64,000 nucleotides of DNA, from NCBI GenBank assembly GCA_019022495.1, contig JAFEKR010000005.1:2976001-3040000 (forward strand), written 5' to 3'. The position numbers and the translations under genes are program-made. Below, in pieces: positions 1 through 12,264 of the stretch. This stretch comes from Epichloe hybrida. Lineage: Eukaryota > Ascomycota > Sordariomycetes > Hypocreales > Clavicipitaceae. The notes beneath the pieces were generated by a model that was not told the origin of the DNA, searched no databases, and worked only from the letters and a program-made list of their open reading frames with translations. Each line of letters begins with the position of its first letter. The stretch's first letter is position 1.

Positions 1-3000
1 CCCTAAAGACCTTCCTTAATATTCCTTACCCTTAAAAGGAATAATCTTTATATCCTTTATAAAAACCCTTATAATAATCTTAATTATATTAGGAGTTTAA
101 CTCTTAATAGCTTACTTTCTTTCCTTATTCCTTTCCTTTAGATAAATAAATTATAAAGAAAATATCTAAGCTTATAAAGATATATAAGGATAGTAATTAC
201 TATAGTAAGAAGCTATATAACTTTCTTTTACTAAAACTTACGCTCTTTAAGAGTAAGTATAACTAGATTAACCTCCTTAAGTTATATTTTAGTAAAGTAT
301 TCCCTATTATATTAATAGGAGATACTAAATAGCACTTTCTTAATTACCTTACTAGTAAGAACCTCTCTTATAAAGAGATAATTATAAATATCTATTAATA
401 ATTTAAAATAGAAAGTAATTAATAGTTCTATTACTATAAGTAAAGTAATATAACCCTTAAAAATATTATTATATAAAACCTTAATAAGAGTAAGCTTAAG
501 TGCCTTAAGATTTTATTAACTACCTTAAAGAGAGTCTATAGAGAGCTATACCTCTCTAATATAGTAAATATAAAGCTCTATAAGTAAACCTTAAATATAG
601 TCTTTAGTATCCCTAAATATTAGGTAGTAAAGTATATATATATACTAGGCTTTAAGAACCTTACTAATAACCTCTATAAATTAATTATAATTATAAAGAG
701 TAGTGTAAGAAGTAACTAATACCACTAGCATTAAGATAAAGACTTATTAAAGGTAATATTCATAGACTACTAATATAGCTAATAGAATTAAAGAGACTAA
801 GGAAAAGAAGGTTATTATAGTAACTTTAAATAACCTAAGTAATGCTTTATCTATAGTAAGAGTAGCTACTAGTTATTAAACTACACTAATGCTAAATATT
901 AGAAAGAGAAAGAGAGGTAGTAAGCTAGTAAGAACTATTATTCACCCCCTATAGAGAAGAAGTTTTAGGTATTCCTTGCTTTATTTAAAGGAAATAATAG
1001 TAATAAGGAAAAGGAAAGAGAAGACTAGGAAACATAGCTTAAGGCCTTTACTTAGGACTAAGATAATAGTAATAATAATATTAAGAAAAAGCTATTATTA
1101 AAGGCATAACTTAGTATTATATAATTCTTTTACATAGGATTATAAATAATAGATAATATTAATATCCTTATAATACTTAAGAATTAAGCTTTTTAATATA
1201 CCTTACTTAAGTAAAAGCTATACCTTAAAGAAGCTTCTAATAAAGATAATTTAATTTATTATACCTTTAAAGGACACTATTTTAAAGAGATCTTTAGAGA
1301 AATTATACTAGATATAGGAGCCTTAGGCTAATTAATTACTAGTCTAGCATAAGCTAAAGCCTTACTAAGATTAATACTATTATTAATAATTAAACCCTAT
1401 AACCTAGAAGTTATTTGCTTTAGTGCTAGATTAGTAATAATATATAGCATTATCTATATGCCTATAAAGCTTAGCTAAATTAACTTTTATATCCTTAACA
1501 CTACTACACCCTTTCTCTTTTCCCTTACTAATATAGATAAAATAAAGGTTAAGATTAATAACCTTACTAATATGTTAATTTAAAATAATAAGACTATACC
1601 TATTATACATAGATAGGGCTACCCTTAGTGGCTTCTAGAGGCAAGAGAAACTACTACTTTTTACCTATTAAAAGGAGAGATTTATTAACTTTACTAAAGG
1701 TTTAGTTATCCCTTAATTTAATAGCTTATAAAGATTCTTTAATAAGCTAGTTATAATATTAAACATTATATAATTAAGAAGCTAACTAAAGTCTATTACT
1801 ATTATTAAATAAATAAAAAAGCCCTTAGCTAGTTTAAATTCTCCCTTAAAGATAACTATAACTTAAACTATAAGATTATTATTAATATTATGTAAATTAA
1901 TAGCTAGCTAGTCCTTTATATTATTAATTTAGTAACCTTATTTTAAGCGGCCTAATTCCTTAACCCTAAGAAGCAAAAAGCTTGTAATATCTAGGATATA
2001 ATTAGAGAGTGCTAGATTAATATATATCTAGGCCCTTTAGACTAGATTATTCACGATACTAGTAATAACTTTACCTTAGCTAAATTTAGGTATTATGCTT
2101 GCTTAATGTTAATTAATATTAATAAGATGCCTATTAAAGCCTATAATAGCATTAGAAAGGTTAAGAGATATTATAGATCTCTTTACTAGGCTTATAATAT
2201 TATTATAGACTTAATTAGCAAGGAAATTACTCCTAAGCAGTACCTCTAGATAGCTATTAAAGCTATTAATAACTTAGTAAGCCCTAATAGCCTTATACTA
2301 ACCTTACTAGTCTTTAGAGCTTACTTATAGATAATAGATAAGTTACTACTAAGTATCTCTATTATTTAATAAGCTAAAGTAATTTAGAAAGTAACTAATA
2401 AAGTCTGCTATTACCTAGCTAAGAGGTAGGTCTATAAGGCCCTTAGTGCCTAGAATAGCCCTAATACATTACTAATATATTAGCTATTACTATAGACTAA
2501 TATATATATATAGAGAGAAAAAGGCAAATAGTATAGCCCTTATAAGCTATTAGCTACTAATAGGGAGACCTATATAGTTAAGATACCTTATAGCTTAGCT
2601 AAGTTTTACTCTATAGTAATAAAGCTATACTATAAGGACCTATAGTATATAGGGGCTAATAAGTAAAGGCTTTAGGATATTAGGGAATATAACCTAGACC
2701 TAGAGGTCCCTGCCTATAATATAGCCCCTTTTTACGCTATAGCCCCCTTTAATGCTATAGCCTTATTATAAGAAAGGGCTAAGGGGGCCTAGGGGAATAA
2801 GCTATTTATAAAGGGTAATAAGGTAAAGGAAGAAAAGGAAAAGACACTAGTAAAGAGAAAGTAAGGGAGGCTAAGGAAAAACCTTATAGTTTAATTCTTT
2901 ATTAATAAGGGTATAAAGAAGCCTATAGAGGCTATTAAGGCTAAAGGTAATCCTATAGGAAGCTATAAAGTTAAAGAACCTATAGTAAGCCTTAAGGTAG

Positions 3001-4316
3001 CTAAAGCTACCCCTATAGGAAGCTATAAAGCTAGTAGCCCTAAGGAAGTAAAAGCAAAGGTAACTAGGGCCTAGGTTTATAATCCTAAGTAGCTTATTAA
3101 ACCTATAGAGCCCCTTATATTTATTAATAAAGACTAAGAGAAAGTATTAATTAAGGAGATTATAGCTAGAGAAGTGCTAAATATAGTATTCCTTATAGTA
3201 AAAGAAAAGGCTAACTAGAACCTTACCCTTTAACTTTACTAAGAGGGAAAGATTATAACCCTAGGGAGCCCCTTTAAATAATCTAATTAAGCTAAAATTA
3301 ATATATTATAAGCTTATAATATATTTAGATTTATAATGTTTAATCTAGTAAAGTATAAAGGCCACTAGATCTTTAATTCTTATATAGTCTAAGAGATTAA
3401 AGGTAAAGGCACTAAAACACTATATAAGAAATCGCGCCTTATTGTGTAAGGGCATAATAATAAAGGAAAAGAGGCTATCTTAACCTAATTACTAATAATA
3501 TAGTAATTAAGCTAATGGATTATTATAGCCCTTACTTTATTATTAAAGCAAAAGGGAATTTACCTTTAGCTATAAGATATTACGTAAGCTTATATTTAAT
3601 CCTAAATAACCCTAAATAGGCTAATTATTATAAAGTTACTAAAGTAAATTATATACCTCTTTCTAAAAGGCATAATAATAAAGCTAATTAAGCCCCTCTA
3701 TAGGATTATAAAGGCTAGAACCTACTAGTAGGCAATATATTTTTACTACTATAGGGATAATCTTAATATAATAACCTTAATATACAATCCTTACTTACTA
3801 ATTACAGCCCTAAATAACAAAAACCTCTTTAGCATTATAGGGATATAAATAGATAACACGCTAGGCCTTAGTAATAATAACTTCTTTAAGAAAGAAAAAA
3901 GAGAGCTTTAGAAAGTGAAGTTTATAGCTAAAGAAAAACAACGCCTTATAACTACAAATCCCCTTATCTTTAATAGCTATATCTTAACCTAAAACACTAA
4001 TAACTCCCTAACCCTAACTTAAAAGGGCTAAAGTTAGAAGATTAAGGAAATTAACCCTTAATTACTAATAGTAAGGCAAGATTACGTAGAGTAAAGAGCC
4101 TAAGGAAGTTACATTGTGATAGTCTATTAACTAGAGGTATTATATAACTTATTAATTACTATATAACACTAAGAACCCTTTACTAATAATATCTTATAAC
4201 TTAATAAACGCCTTAAGTGGCAAATTAAGCATTAGTAGTAGGGATTATAGTATATCCCCTTAACTCTTAAAGAGGCAAAACTCTTTATATTTATAGATAG
4301 GTCCCTTACTAATAAT

Positions 4317-5889
4317 CAGAGTATTGTTTGTAGTGTAGTTAGTGTAGTTTTTAGGAAAAATTTGTATTTGTAGTGTAGTTTTTTTTTTCTTATAGTTAGT
4401 GTAGTGTAGTTTTTTTTTTTATAGTGTAGTGTATTGTAGTTTTTTTTTTTTTTGTAGTTAGTGTAGTGTAGTTTTTTTTTGCTTGTAGTGTAGTGTAGTT
4501 AGTGTAGTTACTAACTACACTAACTACAAAAACTACAATGTAGTGTTAGTAAAAAAAAGTGGGCCTTTTTATTATATAATGTTATTATAAGGATTAAAAG
4601 AAAGCTAGTTATATAGAAGCTTTTATTATTACCTATTTTACTTAATTAGTTATAGAATTTATAATATTCACTTTTTTTAAGAATTTTACTATAACTAGGG
4701 TTATTTATAATATTATACCTTTTTAATAATACTATTATACTTATTACTTTATTTTACTAATATAACTTTAAGAAAAACCTTCTAATTATTTTATTTACTA
4801 TTATTATTAATTATTTTATATTTTTATTATTAATTTAATTAAAAAATACCCTAAACTAATATAATTAAATTAAATTAGAAATCTAAATAAATATATAAAA
4901 GTTAATAGAATATATACTTAGTACTTTAATATTATTATTAATATAATAAGAACTTAAAATAAGTTTAACTTATTTTTAAAAATAATACTAGGACTTAGTT
5001 TTATATAATATACTATACTTATTATAAAAGCTTTAATAACTTTTATAACCTTAATTACTATTATTACTATAATTACTATTATTTTACTTTTATTATTATT
5101 TTAAAAAAAAACATAAAAGAGAAAACATTTTTATAATATTAATATTTTTAAAAACCTTAAAATACTAAGTTATTAAAAACTATAGCTTTTACTATAGTAA
5201 TTTACTTATAATTACTAGTATTTATATTTAAGTTATTTATTTATTATTTATTTATTATTTATTTATTATTAAACTTTAACACTAATAATATTATAAGTAA
5301 TCTTAGTAATCTTAGTAATCTTAGTAATACTAGTAATATTAGTAATATTAGTATTATAAGCTATTATAAGCTATAATAAGATATCATAAGCTACTTATAT
5401 TAAGTTTACTAGTAGTTTTTTTTATAGTTTTTTTAAAATAAGTAATAATAATAATTTATAGAAATATAAAATAATATAATAAGAAGGTTTTTCTTTAAGT
5501 TATATTAGGGAAATAAAGTATTAAGTTAAATAGTATTATTAAAAAAGTATAATATTATATATAACCTTACTTAGTTATAATAAAATTATAAAAATAATAT
5601 AATATTATAAATTCTATAACTAATTTAATAAAATAAGTAATAATAAAAGCTTTTATATAACTAGCTTTCTTTTAACCTTATAAATACTAATAACTAATAA
5701 AAAGTCTAATACTACATTTATAGTGTTTGTAGTTAGTGTAGTTTAGGAAAAAAAATTTGTAGTGTAATGTATTATAGTTTTTTTTTCCTTGTAGTTAGTG
5801 TAGTTTGTAGTGTAGTGTAGTTTGTAGTGTAGTTACTACACTACACTACAAATACTACACTACACTACACGTTTTAGTGCAATACTCTG
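4317..5889. mobile_element. hAT-like non-autonomous element, copy A (1573 bp), with TIR and 8-bp TSD
   Basis: The element begins CAGAGTATTG and ends CAATACTCTG, a perfect 10-base terminal inverted repeat. The octamer ctaataat flanks it directly on both sides (4309-4316 and 5890-5897). It splits the reverse transcriptase/RNase H region of Copia-1a, whose frame resumes directly after the right duplication. The TIR fits the hAT YARNG rule and the 8-base duplication is the hAT hallmark. Both ends carry arrays of a short TAGTG/TGTAG motif in opposite orientations (about 4325-4545 and 5730-5870); the middle is AT-rich simple sequence. No transposase reading frame is visible, so it would need a helper. 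Confidence 0.8.
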
Positions 5890-6601
5890 CTAATAATAAA
5901 GATTTAAGTTTATAGATTAAATACATTATTATAATTAGTAATAAAGTAATAAAGAAAAATAATACCTTTATCTTAAAAGGGAATATTATTACATATAGCT
6001 TTACAAAAAGCAAGCGTATAACCTATAGCGCACTTATATCTAAGCTATATAGCATAGTTTAAGGTGCTAATATCACGTACGTAATATCTACAACCCTTTA
6101 TATAATCACAGACTAATTAAAGATACCTTAAATCCTAATAATTCTCTATATAGACTCTTTCTTATTATATAAATACCTTATAAAGCTAGGCATAATAAAA
6201 GAGAAGTAGCTAATAATTAATATTATAGCCCTTTAGTAGTTATATAAGAGAAGGGAAGTCTACGAAGTTAGATAGATTAATAGTAGCAATAATCTAGCTA
6301 ATGCGATAACGAAGGCATTGCTAAATTTAGCCCTCTTAACCTTAATTAATCTAAATAAATTAATAATTTGTGTGAAAGGTTAGGTTAAGAGACCTATAAG
6401 GTTAGGCAGAGGGGAGAATTAATATAATAGGCATATAGGTATAAATTGTAATAACTAGGTTAATTAGAATAACTAAAGCTACAATAGCTAATAAGGACTG
6501 TGAATTCCTATTAAGGGATTTACTTATGTACACTTTCCTTTAATCTGATTTTTATTGCGTTTTTAGACTCCTTTAGCTATAAAGAAAAGAGAGACTACTA
6601 G

Positions 6602-6890
6602 TGTAGCTTTCTTTAGACCTTCAGACAATAGATAGTCTAACTGTGGCTAAAGAGTGGATCCACTAAAGAGATGCACATAATGCAATTAGATGCATTACAA
6701 GCTACCCTGCTCCGTTAGTAGTGGCACCGCACTGTAGCCTTACTTTTCCCCCTTTTCGCTTACCTTCTCTCCTAGCTAGATTCCTCTCCTTCTCCCTCTT
6801 CTCTTCTCTCTTAGTTATTAGCTATTATTATTAACTTCATTGAATTTAACCTCGTTACACTAGTGCGAAAGTTCCTTGGTGGAACTAACA
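6602..6890 (+). repeat. 3' LTR of Copia-1a
   Basis: Runs from tgtagctttc to ggaactaaca (TG...CA ends) directly after the RNase H region and a short leader. Parts are recognisably related to the 254-base LTRs at 36017 and 59160 (the shared gtggc(c/t)aaaga and genomic pyrimidine-rich 3' half), but it is longer and diverged. It is less AT-rich than the coding part. The next five bases are tctag; the matching duplication would lie outside the window. Confidence 0.6.
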
Positions 6891-7595
6891 TCTAGTTTTC
6901 CCTTAATAAAGATTTTTATATTATTATAACTACTAGTATAACTATTATTATAACTATTATTATTACTATTATTATTACTATTATTATTACTATTATTATT
7001 ACTATTATTATAACTATTATTATAACTATTATTATTACTATTATTATTATTTAAAAAAACATAAAAGAGAAAATATTTTTATAATATTAATATTTTTAAA
7101 AACCTTAAAATACTAAATACTTAAAAGATTTACTTTTTCCTATAGTTAATCCCTTATACTTACTTATATTCTTATTTATATATTTTATTTTCTATTTATT
7201 TTTTATTAAACTTTAACACTAATAATATTATAAAGTAATATAAGCTATTATAAGCTAAACTAGTATTAGTATTAAGCTATTATAAGCTATTATAAGCTAT
7301 TATTAGCTATTATATATGTTTATATATACTCTCTTAACGCTTATAATTAAAGCATTTACCTTAAAGAGAAAAATAAAAAATAATTACAAATAATTACATG
7401 TAATGTAATGTAATATTTAGGGGTTAGGTGTAATGTAATGTAATGTGTAATGTAATGTAATGTAATGTGTAATGTAATGTAATGTAATGTGTAATGTAAT
7501 GTAATGTAATGTGTAATGTAATGTAATGTAATGTGTATTAAATACATTACATTACAAACATTACACAATGTAATGTAATGTAATGCAATGCTCTG
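6891..7595. mobile_element. hAT-like non-autonomous element, copy B (right part only)
   Basis: The right terminus caatgctctg at 7586-7595 matches the right terminus of copy D exactly. The internal run around 7040-7110 (aaaacataaaagagaaaa, then a repeated ttaaaaacctt stretch) is shared with copy A at 5100-5165. A subterminal array of taatg/tgtaatg pentamers fills 7420-7590. No left TIR is found. Since the Copia-1a LTR ends at 6890, the simplest reading is that Copia-1a inserted inside this copy and the left part lies beyond the left edge. The octamer ctagcgag at 7596 should be its target duplication. Confidence 0.65.
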
Positions 7596-9028
7596 CTAGC
7601 GAGATATAATTAGGCAAAGAGTGTTAATATACTATTGCCTTCTAGGAAGGAAGTTAAGGTATTTAACACATTAAAGGTAGTATTAACAAAATATATTACA
7701 TTAACACTATTCTCTCTAAACTAATAATTATTTATTAACTTTAATATATTAGGAGTTAGCATTAGTGTTATAGTGTATTATATTAAGGATAAAACAATCC
7801 TAAAGTTAAGGATAAATAGGATAATTATTAAATACCCCCCTTATATAGCAATTTAGCTAGTTACCTTTTTATCTAGAACCCTATTAAATACAGAGAAAAG
7901 ATACTAGTTAATAAAGCTTAAAGTCTGTGGTTATATGTGAATGCTTTAAAAGTCTAGATAGTGAATTAAGGTAACTTAATAACCACTAGTTATATATTTT
8001 ACAGATTACTACTTAATTATTAATATAGGTTAATAATTAGATATTACTAATATAATAAGTAAGCATATAGTAAATAAGAAATTAATATAGGCTATAGAAT
8101 ATATTAGCTAATTTAACATTAAGCTAATCCACAAGCTAGGCAAAGATTATCTAGTACTAGATACATTAAGTAAGCTAAAGACAATAGAAAAAACACATAA
8201 TAATAATGCGCTAGGATAATTAGATAATATGCTAGACAATAGACTAGAATATTAGAAGATATTAAAGGATTCTAAGGTAATATAATATAGGGAACACAAT
8301 CTAGTTATAGCACTAATACTATAATTTACTATACCTATAGTAAAAAGGCTAATAGCATCTCTAGTTAGAATATCTCCTAATTTTAAGAAACTAATATAAT
8401 TAGGATATAATTAGGATCTAACATAGAAGCACATTAAAATAGTGCTAGAAGGTAATGCCTAATTACCCATAGAAAACTAGGCGAAATTGCTATTTAGCTA
8501 GGAAAATAGATTATTATAAAAGATAACTCTAGGGTTCTAGCCATAATTATACATACTAAAATCCGCTATTAAGGACCTGTATAATAGTATATATAATAGC
8601 AATCATGTAGGTTACGCAAAACTAAGTGAGATTATATAATAATTCTATATACCTTATAGATTGCGCAGATTATAAGACTACCTAAGAACCTACCTATTAT
8701 ATTAAATTTATTATCTAAGAAAACACCTAAGACATAGTAATTTATAACTATTATTAGCACCACTAGCACTATATTATATAATCTCTATTAATTTCCTATT
8801 ATCTCTGCTTATATTAGTAAAGGGTAATGATTTAATACTTATAATTATTAACAAATTTAGCAAGCAAACTATATTAGAGCCTTATTAAAATAATATTATA
8901 GTATTAATCTATATAAGGAAATTATATAATTAAATACTAATATCTAACTAGGGCATACCTAAGATTATAATAAGCAATTATAATTAAAGATTTTTAGTAG
9001 TATTATAGAAAGCGTTTTAGAACTTAGT

Positions 9029-9243
9029 GTAAGGGCTTAGGCTTTGCCTAAGCATTATTCGTATAGCAGTTAGAGAGGGGAGTGGTAGAAGTAGTTAGGG
9101 TAAGGAAAGGAGGCTTACATAAGTAGCTAAGGGGGTATAAGGGGCACCACTAGGGATAGCCTCTTACCCTTCCTCCTTTCTCCTTAAGTCTCTTAATACT
9201 ATATTGACGCCCTATCGCAGTCGCCTAGGGGCTAGTCCATAAC
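9029..9243. mobile_element. 215-bp MITE-like insertion in Gypsy integrase
   Basis: The Gypsy frame runs into acttagt at 9022-9028 and resumes after a second acttagt at 9244-9250, so the stretch between is an insertion with a 7-base (possibly 8-base) duplication. Its ends (gtaagg... and ...ccataac) are only loosely inverted, and its middle has a purine-rich stretch mirrored by a pyrimidine-rich one. It is clearly richer in G+C than the surrounding sequence, which suggests a later arrival or escape from RIP. No coding capacity. Family unknown. Confidence 0.5.
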
Positions 9244-10033
9244 ACTTAGTTAAAACAAAACTATTATATTTAATAGCATATTATTTATAAATAAATAGGC
9301 AGATAGAATAAACTATATAAATAATAGAATTAGCTATCCGAATGTATTTTATATAACTAGATAACAATTAGTTATAGCAATAGATATTGCTATAATTATA
9401 GTTTAAATTTAATAATATAGTAATTAAAACAACAGGATAGTTACCTAACTAGATTATTATAGGATTCTCTCTAAATAATGTCGTTTCTTTACTATACTTA
9501 AGAGAACTAGAAATATTAGATAAACCATTAGAATAACTGTAAGCATATAATGTAATTACATTAGTAGTAATCTAGATAAAGATATATTATAATTAAAAGC
9601 ATATAAGTAAGTTCTTTAAATATAGTAACTAGGTATTAATTAGACTAGATAACTAGGTGTATATAATTCTAAGATAAATAAGTCTAAAGTATAGACTAAA
9701 ATTCGCAGGACTATTTAAAGTGCTATAACACGTAGGAAGATTAGTATATAAGCTAGATATACTAGATAATTAGCAAATTTATCTAGTAATCTTAGTTAAC
9801 CACCTAGAGTAATTCTATTAGGACATATTTAATAGATAGTTTAGAATAATAGCGCTAATTTAGCTAGTAAACCACAAAGTTAACGCGATTCTAGCGTAGA
9901 GAGAAAGCAATAGAATTATTAAATATTTAATTAAATTTAAGAATTTAACTCTAGCATATAACTAGTGGTTGCCACTAGCAGTAGTTGTAAGATTAACGAA
10001 TGGCGCATATGCTATTGAGAAGTGGGCTATGAG

Positions 10034-10455
10034 CAGAGTATTGCACTACAATTGATTTGTAGTGTATTTTTTATTTAACAAATAATATATATCTAATCTT
10101 AGAAAATATATAGAGATATAAAACTTCTTTTTTTAGATAGATAACTAAAAAACTACAATGTAGTTATATATAAAAGTGGGTCTAAAAGTGGGTCTAAAAG
10201 TGGACCCCTCGCCTATAAATTAGAAAAACTACATTTTACTACATTTTAGCACTAAGAATACACTACAAATGTAGTTTTTCTAATTTACAGGCAAGGGGTC
10301 CACTTTTAGACCCACTTTTATATATAGTATTTTTCTTAGGATTTATCTCTATAGGATTACGTAATTTATAGGATAATCTATTTAAAAATAAGCTAGCTAT
10401 AAAATTAAATATAAAAACTACAAAACACACTACACTAACTACAAACAATACTCTG
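10034..10455. mobile_element. hAT-like non-autonomous element, copy C (422 bp), with TIR and 8-bp TSD
   Basis: Left end CAGAGTATTG, right end CAATACTCTG, flanked by gctatgag on both sides (10026-10033 and 10456-10463). The core is a fold-back: the stretch 10182-10233 returns as its reverse complement at 10266-10321, around a short loop. Both arms carry the motif aaaagtgggtctaaaagtgg, also present several times in copy D. This is the shortest copy of the family and has no coding capacity. Confidence 0.85.
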
Positions 10456-10599
10456 GCTATGAGTAAACAGCGTGATTCACTATAGTGAATAATAGTGGCT
10501 ATAGCTATAAGTAAGAGAGTGCCTAGAACTTAAGGATTTTAGACCTTCTTTCCCGCTTTCCTTATTTCCTTTATTCTTACTTTCTTTACCTTTATTACT

Positions 10600-12264
10600 T
10601 ACTATATTTTATTAACCTACGCACCTAGTAATTAGCCTTATTTATATATAACTACTAGTTAGATAGGATAGTTATTATAGAGTAGTTAGTTACTTAATAA
10701 TTACCTAATAGGGAATGTAATATTACCTAAAGACACCTAAGAATAGGTGTAAAAAGTTAAATAAATAGTAAATAAGGGAGAATTTTACTACATAGCTTAG
10801 CACTTTAGAGCATACTATTAGGTATATATACTAATAGAGGTAAGAATAGTATTAAAAGATAAGAAATTTATTAAGGAATTCCTTATATTTACTAAAATAA
10901 CCTTATAAGTATTAAATTATAGTTTACTAAAAAAGGTAAGTAATGCTTATAGGAACCTAGAGAAAGCCTTAGTAATACTAGTAATAGCTAGAGTTATCTA
11001 AGGAAAAACAGTATATAAGGGAATTAGTAAGTATAAAGCTAATTATAACTAATTTAAGGTAATCTTAGACTAATTACTAGCTATTACTTACCTAATAAAT
11101 TTAGAATCTCTAAAGTAATAATTAAATACCCTAACTAAGAAAAGGAAATGTCTAAAGGTACTAAAGGGCCTAGACTAAGATTTAGTGGCTCCTTAAATAC
11201 TAAGCGTTTTACTATAGCTAACTCTAACTATTAAGAGCAAATTAATCTTTATATTAATTAATAGACTATCCCGCATAGTGCTATAATAGAACATAATAGC
11301 GCTAGAACTTATAATACCACCATAGAATATAATAGCACTAGAACTTACAGTGCTACTATAGAACATAATAGCACTAGAACTCATAGTGCTATAATAGAAT
11401 ATAATAGCCCTAAAACACTTTATAATGCCACTATAGAATATAATAGCACTAGAATACTTTATAATACTATAATAAAGTATAATAGTAATAAAACACTCTA
11501 TGCTACTACCTAGGGTAAGACTAGAAGTAAGATAATTACTATACCTAATAGATAAGAGTATATAAACCTTTATGCCCTTACTAGGATTAGGAAATAATAT
11601 AGAGGTAACTTTATTAGCATTAAGAGTAAGTATAGTTCCCCTAAGCCTAGGAATATTAATATTATCTAGAAATAGTTCCCTTATAGCTAGTAAAGATAAA
11701 TAAGCCTAAATTATTTAGGGTAAATAAGTAAGTAATACTATAGAAAGGAATATAATAGCCCTTTAAGAACTAAGAGTAGTAGTTAATAGTAATATAGAGT
11801 TACTATAATAAATAAGAAATAAGTAAAGAGATAACTATATTATTATAGATATAAATATTAATATAGTTAATACTTAAATATAATAATTAATATTCTAGTT
11901 ATAAAGATAGGAGATAATTAATAATAATATAGCCTTACTTATATAGTTTACTATAGGCACTTATTATACTCCTAAGGAGAGTTAGATAGCCTTTAAGATA
12001 AAGAGAGATATATAATAAAAGCTATATTTTAAGATAAAATAATTAAACTAATAATAGGATAATTACTTAGAAAAGAGACTAAAAATAGGAGATAAGGAAA
12101 TAGTAATAAAGATATAATAAGAGATAATAATACTTACTTAGTAATCATATAATAAGTTAATAATAAGAGATATTTACTAGATAGTTAGACAGGCGAATAA
12201 TAAGGGCATTGCCTTTAAATTAGTAGCACCTATCACACATCACGTGCACAATTATGCACGATAA
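10600..12264 (+). pseudogene. RIP-degraded reading frame with Pro/Thr/Gln-rich repeats, unidentified
   Basis: One frame, ending with TAA at 12262-12264, reads through about 1.5 kb without any frame change. All its breaks are TAA/TAG, and codons are biased to Ile, Val and Leu where Thr, Ala and Pro would stand if C-to-T changes were undone. Recognisable stretches are an alpha-helical N-terminal half (FRAYYQVYILIEVRI, then KKVSNAYRNLEKALVI), a middle with 11-12-residue repeats around NIIALEL, and a helical C-terminus ending near THHVHNYAR. I do not recognise the family: it could be a gag-like protein or a host gene mutated beside the repeats. It adjoins the boundary to normal composition, which begins within its last codons. 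Confidence 0.5.
11275..11505. repeat. Minisatellite, about seven units of 33-36 bp
   Basis: Repeated block with core tagaa(c/t)ataatagcactagaact. The unit length is a multiple of three in most copies, so it is the DNA form of the 11-12-residue protein repeat in the surrounding degraded reading frame. Units differ mainly by transitions, consistent with RIP. Confidence 0.75.

Larger units (their letters stand above)
1..6890 (+). mobile_element. Ty1/Copia retrotransposon Copia-1a, RIP-degraded, 5' end outside window
   Basis: Forward-strand translation, reading TAG/TAA as Trp or Gln, gives a Copia polyprotein in order: gag-like region (about 100-1000), an aspartic-protease-like stretch with DIGALG near 1310, an integrase core near 1950-2330 (stretches such as CWINIYLGPLDWIIHD), an RVT_2 reverse transcriptase near 3330-4310 (SRLIVQGHNNKGK, a copy of the SRLVIQ-type motif), then RNase H continuing at 5890-6420 after an insertion. 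The 3' LTR is 6602-6890. Stops are dense and nearly all TAG/TAA, as expected of RIP; no part can be expressed. The 5' LTR must lie left of the window. The same family recurs at 36017-59413 (minus strand) and from 60030 onward. The family assignment is by recognition of conserved Copia blocks. Confidence 0.85.
7604..10500 (+). mobile_element. Ty3/Gypsy pol remnant (RNase H end, integrase), RIP-degraded
   Basis: Translation with stops ignored shows the end of Gypsy RNase H (KLIHKLGKDYLVLDTLSKLK near 8110-8180, matching the usual PGxxNxxxDALSR motif), then an integrase zinc-binding and core region (8560-9020), and after an insertion the conserved post-core region with a motif like GKLAYELDLP near 9740. 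A hAT-like copy (10034-10455) and a MITE-like insert (9029-9243) interrupt it. Neither end nor any LTR was identified, so it is a fragment. It is heavily mutated and non-functional. Confidence 0.7.

Noticed and set aside
7356..7568. Minus-strand frame rich in HYITLHYIT repeats
   Set aside because: It is the translation of the taatg pentamer array of a hAT-like element; open only because the repeat lacks stops.
11193..11384. 63-residue minus-strand frame with SSSAIMFY repeats
   Set aside because: Antisense translation of the 33-36-base minisatellite in the degraded plus-strand frame.
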